The notes under the pieces were generated by a model. The model was not told the DNA's origin and ran no database searches. It was given only the letters and a program-made list of their open reading frames with translations. From NCBI GenBank assembly GCA_965220465.1, contig CBDCPZ010000025.1, positions 310,001 through 374,000 on the forward strand: a stretch of DNA of 64,000 nt. The letters are read 5' to 3'. The translations under genes and the position numbers were made by a program. The stretch is from JAHDHW01 sp965220465. Its GTDB lineage: Bacteria; Bacteroidota; Bacteroidia; Chitinophagales; Saprospiraceae. This document shows positions 27,625 through 36,787 of this stretch, one piece after another; the stretch's first letter is position 1; each line of letters begins with the position of its first letter.

Positions 27625-27933
27625 TTTTAATTACTAACTGAAGTTACACAAATGTATTAAAATAGTATTGAGGGTTTTTTAAAAGTGGTGAATCAATTGG
27701 GCTATTGTAGCTTTCTTTTGGTTGTTACCTGCGGCGCCGTCATTTTTTCCATTGATGAAAAAACGAAGCAAAAAAATCTAGACAAAATAAAGGCTTTGCT
27801 CATAACTGGCACCCGCACTCACGTATTTTGTCGAGCCACCCGCTCTCAATAATGTGGATTTATGCTTAGAAATATTGAAGTATTTCCCAAGGGATAGTTC
27901 TAAAATTATAATTGCTACGCGTAAAATCAGGTT
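27625..27933. other. 309-bp gap with a structured element
   Basis: No gene. It includes a GC-rich patch (GCGGCGCCG palindrome at 27731-27739), a TTTTTTC/GAAAAAA hairpin at 27743-27762 and an exact 9-bp inverted pair, GACAAAATA (27781-27789) and TATTTTGTC (27824-27832). The structured part lies between the suf promoter and the YkgJ-like gene end. Confidence 0.5.
27649..27656 (-). promoter_or_regulatory. candidate -7 box for the suf operon
   Basis: TACATTTG on the minus strand fits the Bacteroidota TAnnTTTG -7 element and lies 25 nt before the sufS start. No good -33 TTTG is found at the usual spacing. Confidence 0.35.
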
Positions 27934-28416
27934 TTAATAGACAGCTTTCAAACGATTCACAATTTCTAAAACAGCAGGACAAACCATAGTGTTTTTGAAA
28001 GTCAAATCTAATAGCTGGTGTATTTTTCGGCGGTTGGTATGTGGATATTCGCGGCAAGCTCTCGGTCGGTTTTCATAGACTGAACAATAATTATCGGCTC
28101 CTAAAAAAGGGCATGGAGCAATATTTAAAACATAATCATCCTCCGAATCAAGATGAAGGTATTTTTCAATAAATTCAGAAGGACGCAACCTGAAATGTTT
28201 GGCTAGTCGTTCGATATCCTTATCAATAAAAATTGGGCTCGTCGTTTTACAGCAATTGGCACAATCCAAACAATCTATTTCTTCAAAAACTTCTCTATGC
28301 GTTTCTTGAAACCGCTCGTCCAATTCCCGCGAATTTTTCTTTTTCAGGTTTTGCAAAAACTTTTTATTTCCCTTTTTCTGATCCTTCGCCTGCTGTCTGA
28401 ATTTTTCAATATCCAT
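27934..28416 (-). CDS. YkgJ-family cysteine-cluster protein
   Basis: 160 residues. The motif CLDCANCC near residue 50, then CPFLGADNYCSVYENRPRACREYP, are the hallmark of the UPF0153/YkgJ family, thought to bind zinc or an iron-sulfur cluster through up to eight Cys. The basic N-terminus (KDQKKGNKKFLQNLKKK) is probably unstructured. The protein is cytoplasmic; its role is not known. It is divergent from the S46 peptidase. Confidence 0.85.
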   Translation of the reverse strand: MDIEKFRQQAKDQKKGNKKFLQNLKKKNSRELDERFQETHREVFEEIDCLDCANCCKTTSPIFIDKDIERLAKHFRLRPSEFIEKYLHLDSEDDYVLNIAPCPFLGADNYCSVYENRPRACREYPHTNRRKIHQLLDLTFKNTMVCPAVLEIVNRLKAVY

Positions 28417-28499
28417 ATCTTTTCAAAAGTAAGAAAAAAGAAATGATTTTAAATTCTGGTTAAAAAAATCAGCCTTTCCTGTATAAAAGTCATTTTGTT

Positions 28500-28507
28500 T
28501 ATATTTG
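28500..28507 (+). promoter_or_regulatory. candidate -7 box for the S46 peptidase gene
   Basis: TATATTTG matches the TAnnTTTG element 20 nt before the ATG. No clear -33 element is seen, so this is tentative. Confidence 0.3.
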
Positions 28508-28526
28508 TGAAAAATCAAATCACGAT

Positions 28527-30713
28527 ATGAATAAACTAATAAAAACCACACTCTTAATTGTTTGTATTTCTTTCATTGCCAGGGTCAGTTTTGCCGGCGA
28601 AGGCATGTGGCTGCCTATCTTTTTGAAATCGCTGAACGAAGCAGAAATGCAGTCGATGGGCATGAAATTAACCGCTGAAGATATTTACAGCGTCAACCAA
28701 GGAAGCCTGAAAGACGCGATTGCTCATTTTGGCGGATTTTGTACTTCTGAATTGATCTCTGGTCAAGGTTTGCTACTCACCAATCACCATTGCGGCTATA
28801 GCAATATCCAATCGCATACTACGCTGAAAAACAATTATTTGCGAGATGGATTTTGGGCAAAAAGTCATAAAGACGAATTACCAAATCCGGGGCTTTTCGC
28901 AACTTTTATTGTTCGAATTGATGAAGTAACGGATCAGATTTTAGAAGGCGTAACGGATGGTATGGACGACAAAGAACGACAATCAATAATTGATAAAAAC
29001 ATCACCCAACTTAAAGGAAATACTTCGATTACCTTGAAATCTTATGAAGATTACGTAATAAAACCTTTTTTCAAAGGCAATCAATATTTTGCTTTTTTGA
29101 CGATGACTTACAATGATATTCGTTTGGTTGGAGCACCGCCAGAGTCTATTGGAAAATTTGGATCGGATACTGACAACTGGGTTTGGCCGCGACATACCGG
29201 TGATTTTTCATTGTTCCGTATTTACGCCGGGCCGGATAATTTGCCAGCCGAGTATTCTGAAGATAATGTGCCTTACAAACCAAAACATTTCCTTCCAATT
29301 TCTTTGGATGGTGTGACTCAGGATGACTTTACCATGGTTTTTGGGTTTCCCGGTAGAACGAACGAATACCTGCCTTCTTACGCGATTGAACAACTGGTTG
29401 ATGTTTTAAATCCTTCAAAAATTGCAATTCGTGAAGCTGCTTTAAAGATCGTGGATGTGGAAATGCGGGCTGATCCTGCTGTAAAAATTCAATACGCTTC
29501 AAAATATGCAAGAATTGCTAATTATTGGAAAAAATGGATCGGCGAAAGTCTTGGCCTTAAAAAAACAAATGGTGTTCAGAAAAAGAAAGATTTAGAGGCG
29601 GAGTTTATGGCCAGAGTCAACAATAATAAAGCATGGAAAGCAGCGTATGGTGGCTTATTAAATGAATTTCAACTAGTGTACGCAGCAATCGAACCTTATG
29701 CACTTACACATGATTATTATAGCGAAGTGGTTGGTCGAAACATAGAAATCATGCGAATCGCGGGGTATATGCGCCGTTTGGTCGAAGCTTATCATGAAAA
29801 TGGGGAAACCGGCTACCATGCTTACAAAGATCGGTTGAGCAATACTTTAGACAATTTTTATAAAAATTATCGCCCTGATATCGATCAAAAAGTATTCGCT
29901 GCACTGATGGAAATGTATGTTGCCAATGCCAAGCTTGGTGCTGCTGATATCGTCAAACAGGAAATGTTTATGTATGGTACAAAAGATTACAATGTATTAG
30001 CAAAACAAAAATTTTCCAATTCAGCGATCCCCTATCAGGAAAAGTTGGACGAAATACTAAAAGCTAGCCCTGAAGACGCTGTTCAACAACTGAAAAGCGA
30101 TCCTTTATTTCAATTTTCAAGCTCTTTGGCGGACTATTACAATAGCAATGTTGCTACAAAATATAGTGAAATAAATGCTTCACTCAGCACTTTACAACGC
30201 AAATACATGGCAGCTTTGATGGAGGTTTTCCCTGAGAAAAGGTTTTATCCGGATGCCAATAGCACCATGAGGATTACTTATGGGCAGGTTGCCGGTTATA
30301 CTCCGCGCGATGCGGTTACATACACTCCGGTTACTTATCTGGATGGCGTTATGGAAAAATATATTCCTGATGATTATGAGTTTGATGTCCCTGAAAGGCT
30401 AATCGAATTATATAATGAAAAAGATTATGGCCAATATGGTCAGGATGGAAAAATGCCGGTTTGTTTTATAGGCTCTAATCACAGTACCGGCGGCAATTCA
30501 GGAAGCCCGGCTATTGACGCGCATGGCAATTTGATTGGTTTAAATTTCGATCGCGTTTGGGAAGGAACGATGAGTGATTACAATTACGATGCTTCGATTT
30601 GCCGAAATATTATGGTTGATATTCGGTTTGTTTTGTTTATCGTCGACAAGTACGCTGGCGCAAGCCACCTTATTGAAGAAATGAAATTGGTCCACCCGAA
30701 AGAAAAGATGTAA
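28527..30713 (+). CDS. S46-family dipeptidyl-peptidase, predicted DPP11-type
   Basis: 728 residues, signal peptide to SFAG. Chymotrypsin-fold catalytic elements: His in TNHHCGY (85-91), Asp in the DTDNWVWPRHTGDFS region and Ser658 in GNSGSP. A helical regulatory domain fills the middle (about 290-560), as in S46 enzymes. Arg676 lies 18 residues after the catalytic Ser; in the P. gingivalis enzymes the residue at this spacing (Arg673 in DPP11, Gly in DPP7) fixes preference for Asp/Glu at P1. The enzyme should release dipeptides after acidic residues in the periplasm, feeding peptide-based growth. Confidence 0.92.
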   Translation: MNKLIKTTLLIVCISFIARVSFAGEGMWLPIFLKSLNEAEMQSMGMKLTAEDIYSVNQGSLKDAIAHFGGFCTSELISGQGLLLTNHHCGYSNIQSHTTLKNNYLRDGFWAKSHKDELPNPGLFATFIVRIDEVTDQILEGVTDGMDDKERQSIIDKNITQLKGNTSITLKSYEDYVIKPFFKGNQYFAFLTMTYNDIRLVGAPPESIGKFGSDTDNWVWPRHTGDFSLFRIYAGPDNLPAEYSEDNVPYKPKHFLPISLDGVTQDDFTMVFGFPGRTNEYLPSYAIEQLVDVLNPSKIAIREAALKIVDVEMRADPAVKIQYASKYARIANYWKKWIGESLGLKKTNGVQKKKDLEAEFMARVNNNKAWKAAYGGLLNEFQLVYAAIEPYALTHDYYSEVVGRNIEIMRIAGYMRRLVEAYHENGETGYHAYKDRLSNTLDNFYKNYRPDIDQKVFAALMEMYVANAKLGAADIVKQEMFMYGTKDYNVLAKQKFSNSAIPYQEKLDEILKASPEDAVQQLKSDPLFQFSSSLADYYNSNVATKYSEINASLSTLQRKYMAALMEVFPEKRFYPDANSTMRITYGQVAGYTPRDAVTYTPVTYLDGVMEKYIPDDYEFDVPERLIELYNEKDYGQYGQDGKMPVCFIGSNHSTGGNSGSPAIDAHGNLIGLNFDRVWEGTMSDYNYDASICRNIMVDIRFVLFIVDKYAGASHLIEEMKLVHPKEKM

Positions 30714-30734
30714 GAACAACTAAGATTTAAAATT

Positions 30735-30774
30735 AAAAAAACCTGGGTTAATTAATAATAACTCAGGGTTTTTT
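30735..30774 (+). terminator. intrinsic terminator after the S46 peptidase
   Basis: AAAAAACCTGGGTTA pairs with TAACTCAGGGTTTTTT with one bulge; T-rich tail. Confidence 0.75.
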
Positions 30775-31068
30775 ATTTTACAAACAATTGGTTTTCAATA
30801 GATTAAAATGTAAAAGCTTTTAAAAAATAGTTGGTATCAATATCACTAACCGCTCAAAAAGTTAGTCCTATCAGTATTACAATCCAAGTTGTTTTATTTA
30901 ACAGCATTCGCAGGAAATTAAAAAAGAAACAGGAAAGAAATAGTTGATCAAAAATCAATAAGATAGTAAAGCTATTATTTTGTATAGTTTTACAACAAAA
31001 TAATGATTATTCTGTTTACCTTTAATACTGGTGAATTTAATTTAATGATTTCTTAAAACCATAGAATT
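30775..31068. other. AT-rich upstream region of the TPR gene
   Basis: About 290 bp without a gene. I see only AT-rich sequence, and no paired promoter boxes convincing enough to call. Confidence 0.4.
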
Positions 31069-32319
31069 ATGAAGAAAATGAAACTAACCACTGGCGTTTT
31101 AGGACTACTTTTTATAATGATTACTCAATCCACATTTTCTCAGGATATTGGAAGGATTAATCCGTATGAAGGTAAATCTCTTTCAAATGAAACGTTTGCT
31201 ACTGATAATTACTTTTATATAAGGAATTCCTACCTTAACCAGCAATTATTTGATTTTGAAGAAGCATATTTCTCTATGGAAAATGCTGTTGCACAGCGAC
31301 CACAGTCAGCGAAAGTGCTTTTGCAGCGAGCAATTTTTAAAAAACGTTTTGGAATGATAACCGAGGCGGAAGCTGATCTGCGTTTGGCCAATTTGATGAA
31401 TCCATACGCAGCTGATTTATATGGATACCATGGGCCTTCTAGTATTTTAAATGTTATTGAATTCCAACCAGAGCAAGCTGTAGTAGGATTGAGTAATTAT
31501 CAAAGAGTTGGTTATTATTATGGATTTTTGGATAAGCAGTATGGAAAAAGCGGAGTAATGGTTGATGAGCTAGTTTTTATGGAAGAAATCATCCAGCTGA
31601 TGGAAGAAGAACGGTTTTCTGAAGCGTTAGCTATTTTGGAAAATGATTTCGAAGAAAATCAATATGCTTTCATAGCTTTTGACCTTAAAGGAGTCATTTT
31701 TACCAAACAAAAGAAATTTGAACAAGCAGCCCACGCGTTTAGCCAATCAGTCAAATTGCAACCTGATTTTGCCATTGCATGGTATAATTTCAGTCGTTTG
31801 GAAAAGGAGAGAGGAAATAAAGAAATTGCTAAAACCTATCTTGACAAATCTATTCAACTTGAAGAATATTTGACCAAAGCCTATTTTGACAGAGCGTTGC
31901 TACGCAAAGAGCTTGCTGATAAAGAAGGAGCCATGGAAGATTACAACAAAGTCATCGAGCTAAATGCAGACGATTATTTGGAAGCATTTCTCAATCGAGG
32001 GCTGACTAAAAGTATGCTAGGAGATTTTAACGGTGCTTTGGTTGATTTAAATAAAGCAATTGAAGAATTTCCAGATAATCCGGCTCTATACAAAAACAGG
32101 GCGAATATATATCTGCTATTTGGTTACAACCAAAAAGCTATTGCGGATTACTCCAAAGCTATCCAACTTGACCCATTTTTTGCTGAAGCTTATTTCAACC
32201 GAGGCTTGACCCACCTAAAAGAATTTGATATGAGATCAGGCTGCCGCGATCTACAAAAAAGTCAGGATTTAGGCATTGAACGTGCTTTTGATAAATTAAG
32301 ATACTTTTGTATTGAATAG
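31069..32319 (+). CDS. secreted/periplasmic TPR-repeat protein
   Basis: 416 residues with a signal peptide ending at TFSQ. From about residue 195 there are six typical 34-residue TPR units (for example AFSQSVKLQPDFAIAWYNFSRLEKERGN, split in helices A and B; AIADYSKAIQLDPFFAEAYFNRGLTHL). The N-terminal part (about 40-110) holds degenerate helices of the same kind. It ends in a Cys-containing cap (SGCRDLQKSQDLG) seen in many Bacteroidota TPR proteins. TPR superhelices mount protein partners; no enzyme domain is attached. It is a single gene; the partner is unknown. Confidence 0.85.
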   Translation: MKKMKLTTGVLGLLFIMITQSTFSQDIGRINPYEGKSLSNETFATDNYFYIRNSYLNQQLFDFEEAYFSMENAVAQRPQSAKVLLQRAIFKKRFGMITEAEADLRLANLMNPYAADLYGYHGPSSILNVIEFQPEQAVVGLSNYQRVGYYYGFLDKQYGKSGVMVDELVFMEEIIQLMEEERFSEALAILENDFEENQYAFIAFDLKGVIFTKQKKFEQAAHAFSQSVKLQPDFAIAWYNFSRLEKERGNKEIAKTYLDKSIQLEEYLTKAYFDRALLRKELADKEGAMEDYNKVIELNADDYLEAFLNRGLTKSMLGDFNGALVDLNKAIEEFPDNPALYKNRANIYLLFGYNQKAIADYSKAIQLDPFFAEAYFNRGLTHLKEFDMRSGCRDLQKSQDLGIERAFDKLRYFCIE

Positions 32320-32635
32320 TATATTTTCGAAACAATTTCAACGACTTTTGAGAAATGAAATTAAATTGGTAGACTTTTTGAATTATCCCTAATTACAAAC
32401 AACACTACACACTGTTCAAACACTGATGCATAAGGGGAAGATTTCCAAAGTTTCCTCGCCTATTTACGCGTGAAACATTGCGTCCGCTAGCTTCAGCTAT
32501 TTTTCGTCCCGTACAATCCATGTACGAAACTCAAAATGAGCTTTGTCAGCAAACACAAGCCTTCACGCTCAATTAAGGCAGGAAAATCTAGACATCTTCT
32601 AAAAAATACCCCCTTTAAAGCAAAATATCAGTGAA
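32320..32635. other. 316-bp gap with a long imperfect palindrome
   Basis: No gene. It holds a nested inverted repeat: 24-nt arms 32451-32474 and 32562-32585 (starting TTTCCTCGCC and ending GGCAGGAAA, with GCGTGAA facing TTCACGC) and a central hairpin CGTACA / TGTACG (32510-32526). The element is more GC-rich than its surroundings and ends 50 nt before the next start codon. Confidence 0.6.
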
Positions 32636-33817
32636 ATGTTTAAAAGTACACTACCCGTGCTAGGCCTGTTTTTGTGCCTGCAATTCTTATCATTCTCTAC
32701 AAAAGCATCTACTGCCAAAGTTAAATTTTATTCTACTACAGTCAATGTTAAATTCGATCCTGGAACGATTTTCAAATTCAGGACCTGTACCCGTGACAAG
32801 TGTTTGAAAACTTTTTTTGAAACAATGGAAGAGACTAATTACCAGATATTGCTGGACGATCTTTTAAGTCACAAAGAACAATTACGGCTCAACGATTGGT
32901 TCTTTTACAATCTGGTCAGAAAGTCAGTTGATAAAATTTATTACAAACAAACACAAATTTATCAGACTTTGGTTTGTTGGTTTTTGTTTACAAAAGCTGG
33001 CTACGACACCCATCTGAATACTGCTGTCAATCAATTTGTTTTTTTAAATGTCGCAACAAATGACAAAGTATATCGAACTCCGTATACGAGGTATGAAGGG
33101 AAGGTTTATGTAAATTTGACCGCTTTGTATTATGGCTTGAACACCACACGAGCACTTTACGAGATACCTTCTTACAAAGCGAAGAAAGAAGGAAAAATAT
33201 TTTCTTTTGATATCGATCACCTTCCAAATATACCTGCAAAGGTCATCAAAAATACAGTTCAGTTTAAATATGATGATGAACCCTATTCCGTTGAAATTGA
33301 AGTGGATACAATGGCAAGGGCTTTGATGAGAAATTATCCCATCCTTAATGACGAAAATTATTTCAAAGTCGCTCCCTCTGATTATCTAAAAACTTCGTTA
33401 CTGGCTCAACTAAAACCTTTTCTGGAAGGAAAATCGGAAGAAGAAAAAGTGGAGTTTTTGGTTTCATTTACCCGCTCCGGATTTGAATATAAATTTGATG
33501 AAGAGCTTTATCAGCACAATCAACCCATGATTCCTGAAGAGCTTTTTATACGACAGTATTCCGATCATGAAGATCGCTGTGCTTTGTTTTATTTTTTAAT
33601 GAAAGAGTTATCAAGCCTTGAAGTTATTCCGGTTAGATACTACGACGTTTATCTGACGATGGCAGTTGAACTTCCAACTCCAGCCGGAAAACCAATCGAT
33701 TATAATGGAAAAAGCTATTTTGTTTGTGATCCGACTTCACCAAACAATTCGAAAACAATCGGAAAATTTCCAAAAGGGATGACTTATGAGACGATGGAAG
33801 TTGTGGGTAACTTTTAA
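32636..33817 (+). CDS. exported transglutaminase-like protein
   Basis: 393 residues; signal peptide to about FSTKAS. The C-terminal part (about 260-393) has a papain/transglutaminase-like layout: a Cys in HEDRCALFYFLMKEL, a conserved strand region with VRYYDVYLTMAVELP, and an Asp in YFVCDPTSPN. This is the layout of a Bacteroidota-wide periplasmic family with a transglutaminase-like core. The His expected between Cys and Asp is not obvious, as the strand reads YLTMAV where relatives have HLT, so the enzyme may be inactive. Function unknown. It ends at a perfect terminator shared with the next operon. Confidence 0.65.
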   Translation: MFKSTLPVLGLFLCLQFLSFSTKASTAKVKFYSTTVNVKFDPGTIFKFRTCTRDKCLKTFFETMEETNYQILLDDLLSHKEQLRLNDWFFYNLVRKSVDKIYYKQTQIYQTLVCWFLFTKAGYDTHLNTAVNQFVFLNVATNDKVYRTPYTRYEGKVYVNLTALYYGLNTTRALYEIPSYKAKKEGKIFSFDIDHLPNIPAKVIKNTVQFKYDDEPYSVEIEVDTMARALMRNYPILNDENYFKVAPSDYLKTSLLAQLKPFLEGKSEEEKVEFLVSFTRSGFEYKFDEELYQHNQPMIPEELFIRQYSDHEDRCALFYFLMKELSSLEVIPVRYYDVYLTMAVELPTPAGKPIDYNGKSYFVCDPTSPNNSKTIGKFPKGMTYETMEVVGNF

Positions 33818-33837
33818 TAAAAATTTAAATTTCAAAT

Positions 33838-33877
33838 AAAAAAGCCTGAAAATGGAGTACCATTTTCAGGCTTTTTT
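33838..33877. terminator. bidirectional intrinsic terminator
   Basis: A perfect 18-bp stem (AAAGCCTGAAAATGG facing CCATTTTCAGGCTTT, with flanking A and T runs) and an AGTA loop, between convergent genes. Confidence 0.92.
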
Positions 33878-33902
33878 ATTGCGTCCATTTTTGCAACTTT
33901 TA

Positions 33903-34955
33903 TCAACGAAACTGGTCATTAATTTTTTTCAAGGCTTCGGAACCCGGGCAGAGGTCTTTTTCTCTTAATTTATTCAAAGGTGTTTTCACTGTATCCTGAA
34001 GAACGTGCAAATCCTGGCTTTCTGTGTCTATGTAGAGTAAGCCTGTTAAAATTTCACCTTTATCTTTAGCCTTTTGCAAACGATTGATTGCCGATCGAAT
34101 ATCTCTTGGGTCCCATTTTGGCGATAATTTGTGTAATGTGACAAGTGAACCATCATGAAGCGTAACATTTGCAGAAAGCCCTTCTTTATAAGAAACCTTA
34201 ATTTCTTCTTTGTGAGGTACAAAATCAACCATAGCTGTTGCTTCCTGATGGTCACGGACAAAATCATAAGATTTGGTTGATCCTTTATTATTATTAAACG
34301 TAACACATGGCGAAACCACATCGATAAAGGCAAAGCCCGGATGCGACATAGCCGCTTTAATCATTGGAACCAGCTGTGTTTTATCTCCCGAAAAACTTCG
34401 TGCTACAAAAGTTGCTCCCAGTTCCATACTCAAACCCACCAAATCAATAGCCGGAAATACATTTTTTGAACCTGCTTTACTTATTGAACCAAAATCAGCT
34501 GTTGCCGAATCCTGTCCTTTGGTCAAACCATAACAACCATTGTTCATCACAATGTAAACCATATTTACATTTCGTCTAATCGCATGGACAAATTGGCCCA
34601 TCCCGATCGAAGCAGTATCTCCGTCGCCCGAAACTCCCAGGTAAATTAAATCCCGATTCGCCATATAAGCACCTGTAGCAATGGATGGCATCCGTCCATG
34701 TACTGAATTGAAACCATGAGAATTACTTAAAAAATAAGTTGGTGTTTTTGACGAACAGCCAATCCCCGAAAGTTTAGCCAGGCGATGCGGTTCAAGCGAC
34801 ATTTCAAAACAGGCCTGAACAATTGCTCCACTAATTGAGTCATGCCCGCAACCTGCACATAAGGTTGAAATTCTACCTTCGTAATCTGCTTTTGCATAGC
34901 CAATTTCATTCTTTGGCAAAAGAGGGTGGCGAAATTTTGGTCTTATATAAGTCAT
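33903..34955 (-). CDS. 2-oxoacid:ferredoxin oxidoreductase, beta (TPP-binding) subunit
   Basis: 350 residues. It has the CxxC-type N-terminal Fe-S and substrate region (STLCAGCGHDSI; a further Cys in GIGCSSKTP), and the TPP/Mg signature GDGDTASIGMGQFVHAIRR...MNNGCYGLTKGQ. Together with the alpha subunit, whose frame overlaps it by 4 nt, it oxidatively decarboxylates a 2-oxoacid (2-oxoglutarate or pyruvate) to the acyl-CoA and reduces ferredoxin. The substrate cannot be settled here, although the two-subunit alpha/beta form resembles KorAB. It is the last gene of a three-gene operon. Confidence 0.92.
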   Translation of the reverse strand: MTYIRPKFRHPLLPKNEIGYAKADYEGRISTLCAGCGHDSISGAIVQACFEMSLEPHRLAKLSGIGCSSKTPTYFLSNSHGFNSVHGRMPSIATGAYMANRDLIYLGVSGDGDTASIGMGQFVHAIRRNVNMVYIVMNNGCYGLTKGQDSATADFGSISKAGSKNVFPAIDLVGLSMELGATFVARSFSGDKTQLVPMIKAAMSHPGFAFIDVVSPCVTFNNNKGSTKSYDFVRDHQEATAMVDFVPHKEEIKVSYKEGLSANVTLHDGSLVTLHKLSPKWDPRDIRSAINRLQKAKDKGEILTGLLYIDTESQDLHVLQDTVKTPLNKLREKDLCPGSEALKKINDQFR

Positions 34956-36787
34956 GAGGCTGATTTCATTTTTTCTTGTGAATGAAGAGGGTGATTTTTA
35001 ATGATCTGGCTTTTAATTGTATCAGCAGTGATCGGAAATCCATCATAGTTTAAAACGCGAATCAAATCTTTTGGGCTAACCTCTAACTCATTGATTAACA
35101 AAGACCTAAATTGCGCATCGCGGTTTTGTTCAATCACAAAAACTTTTTCATGGGATTCAATAAAATCCAGAACTTCTCCATTAAATGGAAATGCAGTAAT
35201 CCGCATTGCATCTATGATAATGCCTTCTTTTTTAAGCAGATCCTCCGCCTCAAGCGCGGCGAAAGTAGTTGTTCCAAAAAACACCATCCCGTATTGGCTG
35301 TTATTTTTTGCTTGATAAAATACAGGTTTAGGTACAACTTGTTTGGTTGTATCCCATTTTTTCAAAATACGGTCTACAATTCTCACATAAACAGCTCCGT
35401 CTTCAGTGTATCTCGCGTATTCATTACGAGAGGTTCCGCGAGTAAAGAAAGAACCTTTTGTTGGATGAGTTCCTGGAATCGTTCGATAACAAATACCATC
35501 ACCATCAACATCCAAATACCTTCCATATTTTTCGAGTTTGTCCAAATCCTCTGCACTCAATACTTTACCCAAATCATATTTTCGGTCGTCGTCCCATTCG
35601 ATCGGAGGAGACATGTGATTATTCATTCCAAGGTCCAGGTCTGACATGACAATGATCGGAGTCTGTAATCGATCTGCCAGGTCAAAGGCTTCAATGGTAT
35701 GATCAAAACATTCTCTCGGAGTACTTGGAAATAACAATACATGTTTGGTGTCTCCATGAGAGGCATACGCTGAACTCAAAATATCAGGTTGTTGAGTACG
35801 GGTTGGCATTCCTGTAGAAGGGCCACCACGTTGAACATTAATCAACACCACCGGAATCTCAGCAAAATAAGCCAATCCTAAAAATTCACTCATCAAAGAA
35901 ACACCAGGACCGGAGGTTGCAGTGAATGCTCTTGCTCCGTTCCAGTTTGCACCGATCACCATCCCCATCGCAGCAAGTTCGTCTTCGGCCTGGATAATCG
36001 CATATTTTTTCTGTCCTGTTTCCTGATCGATTCTCAGCTTTTTTACATACTTTTCAAATGAATTTACCACTGAGGTTGAAGGCGTTATAGGGTACCAAGC
36101 CGCGACCGTAGCTCCTGCATAAACTGCTCCCAAAGCACAAGCAGTGTTTCCATCAATCAAAATATGGTCTTTAACCTGGTCTCGCCTTTCCAGACATATT
36201 TCAAGTGGGCAATCAAAATGTTCTTTGGCATAATTGACTCCGAGCTCTAATGCTTTATAATTTGGTGGAATAAGCTTTTCTTTTTTTAAAAATTGCTCCG
36301 CAATAATTCCTTTAACCACGTCCAATTCTATATTCAACAAAGCCGCTAAAGCACCAACATAAACTACATTTTTAAACAATTGCTGTTGTCGTGGATCTCG
36401 ATAATGCTCCATACACATTTGAATCATCGGAATACCAATGAAATGAATATCTTCCCGAAAGAATTCTTTGTGAAGTTTTTTAGAATTGTCATATATGAAA
36501 TATCCGCCCGGTTTAACAGAGGCGATATCCTCAACCATACTTTCGGGATTGACACAAACCATTAGGTCGATTCCATCTCTTCTTCCAAAATAGCCTTTTT
36601 CACTGATACGAACCTCATACCAGGTCGGCAACCCCTGAATATTTGATGGAAATATATTCTTCGGCGACACAGGTATTCCCATTCTAAAAATTGCCTTCGC
36701 AAACATATTATTTGCACTCGCCGAACCAGTGCCATTTACATTTGCAAAACGAACTACAAAATCATTAACTGTCTTCGCTTTTCGCAT
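34952..36787 (-). CDS. 2-oxoacid:ferredoxin oxidoreductase, fused gamma-alpha subunit
   Basis: 611 residues. The N-terminal about 200 residues are the gamma domain (FANVNGTGSASANNMFAKAI...KGYFGRRDGIDLM); the rest is the alpha pyrimidine-binding part (AAWYPITPSTSVVNSFEKY; QAEDELAAMGMVIGANWNGARAFTATSGPG, split by short loops; QRGGPSTGMPTRTQQPD). Gamma-alpha fusion is standard for this class. The 5' end shares one base with the stop of the upstream oxidoreductase gene (TAATG), and the 3' end overlaps the beta gene by ATGA, so all three are translationally coupled. Confidence 0.93.
   Translation of the reverse strand: MRKAKTVNDFVVRFANVNGTGSASANNMFAKAIFRMGIPVSPKNIFPSNIQGLPTWYEVRISEKGYFGRRDGIDLMVCVNPESMVEDIASVKPGGYFIYDNSKKLHKEFFREDIHFIGIPMIQMCMEHYRDPRQQQLFKNVVYVGALAALLNIELDVVKGIIAEQFLKKEKLIPPNYKALELGVNYAKEHFDCPLEICLERRDQVKDHILIDGNTACALGAVYAGATVAAWYPITPSTSVVNSFEKYVKKLRIDQETGQKKYAIIQAEDELAAMGMVIGANWNGARAFTATSGPGVSLMSEFLGLAYFAEIPVVLINVQRGGPSTGMPTRTQQPDILSSAYASHGDTKHVLLFPSTPRECFDHTIEAFDLADRLQTPIIVMSDLDLGMNNHMSPPIEWDDDRKYDLGKVLSAEDLDKLEKYGRYLDVDGDGICYRTIPGTHPTKGSFFTRGTSRNEYARYTEDGAVYVRIVDRILKKWDTTKQVVPKPVFYQAKNNSQYGMVFFGTTTFAALEAEDLLKKEGIIIDAMRITAFPFNGEVLDFIESHEKVFVIEQNRDAQFRSLLINELEVSPKDLIRVLNYDGFPITADTIKSQIIKNHPLHSQEKMKSAS

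Noticed and set aside
35091..35649. Plus-strand open frames opposite the oxidoreductase alpha gene
   Set aside because: They lie wholly within a well-conserved gene on the other strand and have no recognisable content.
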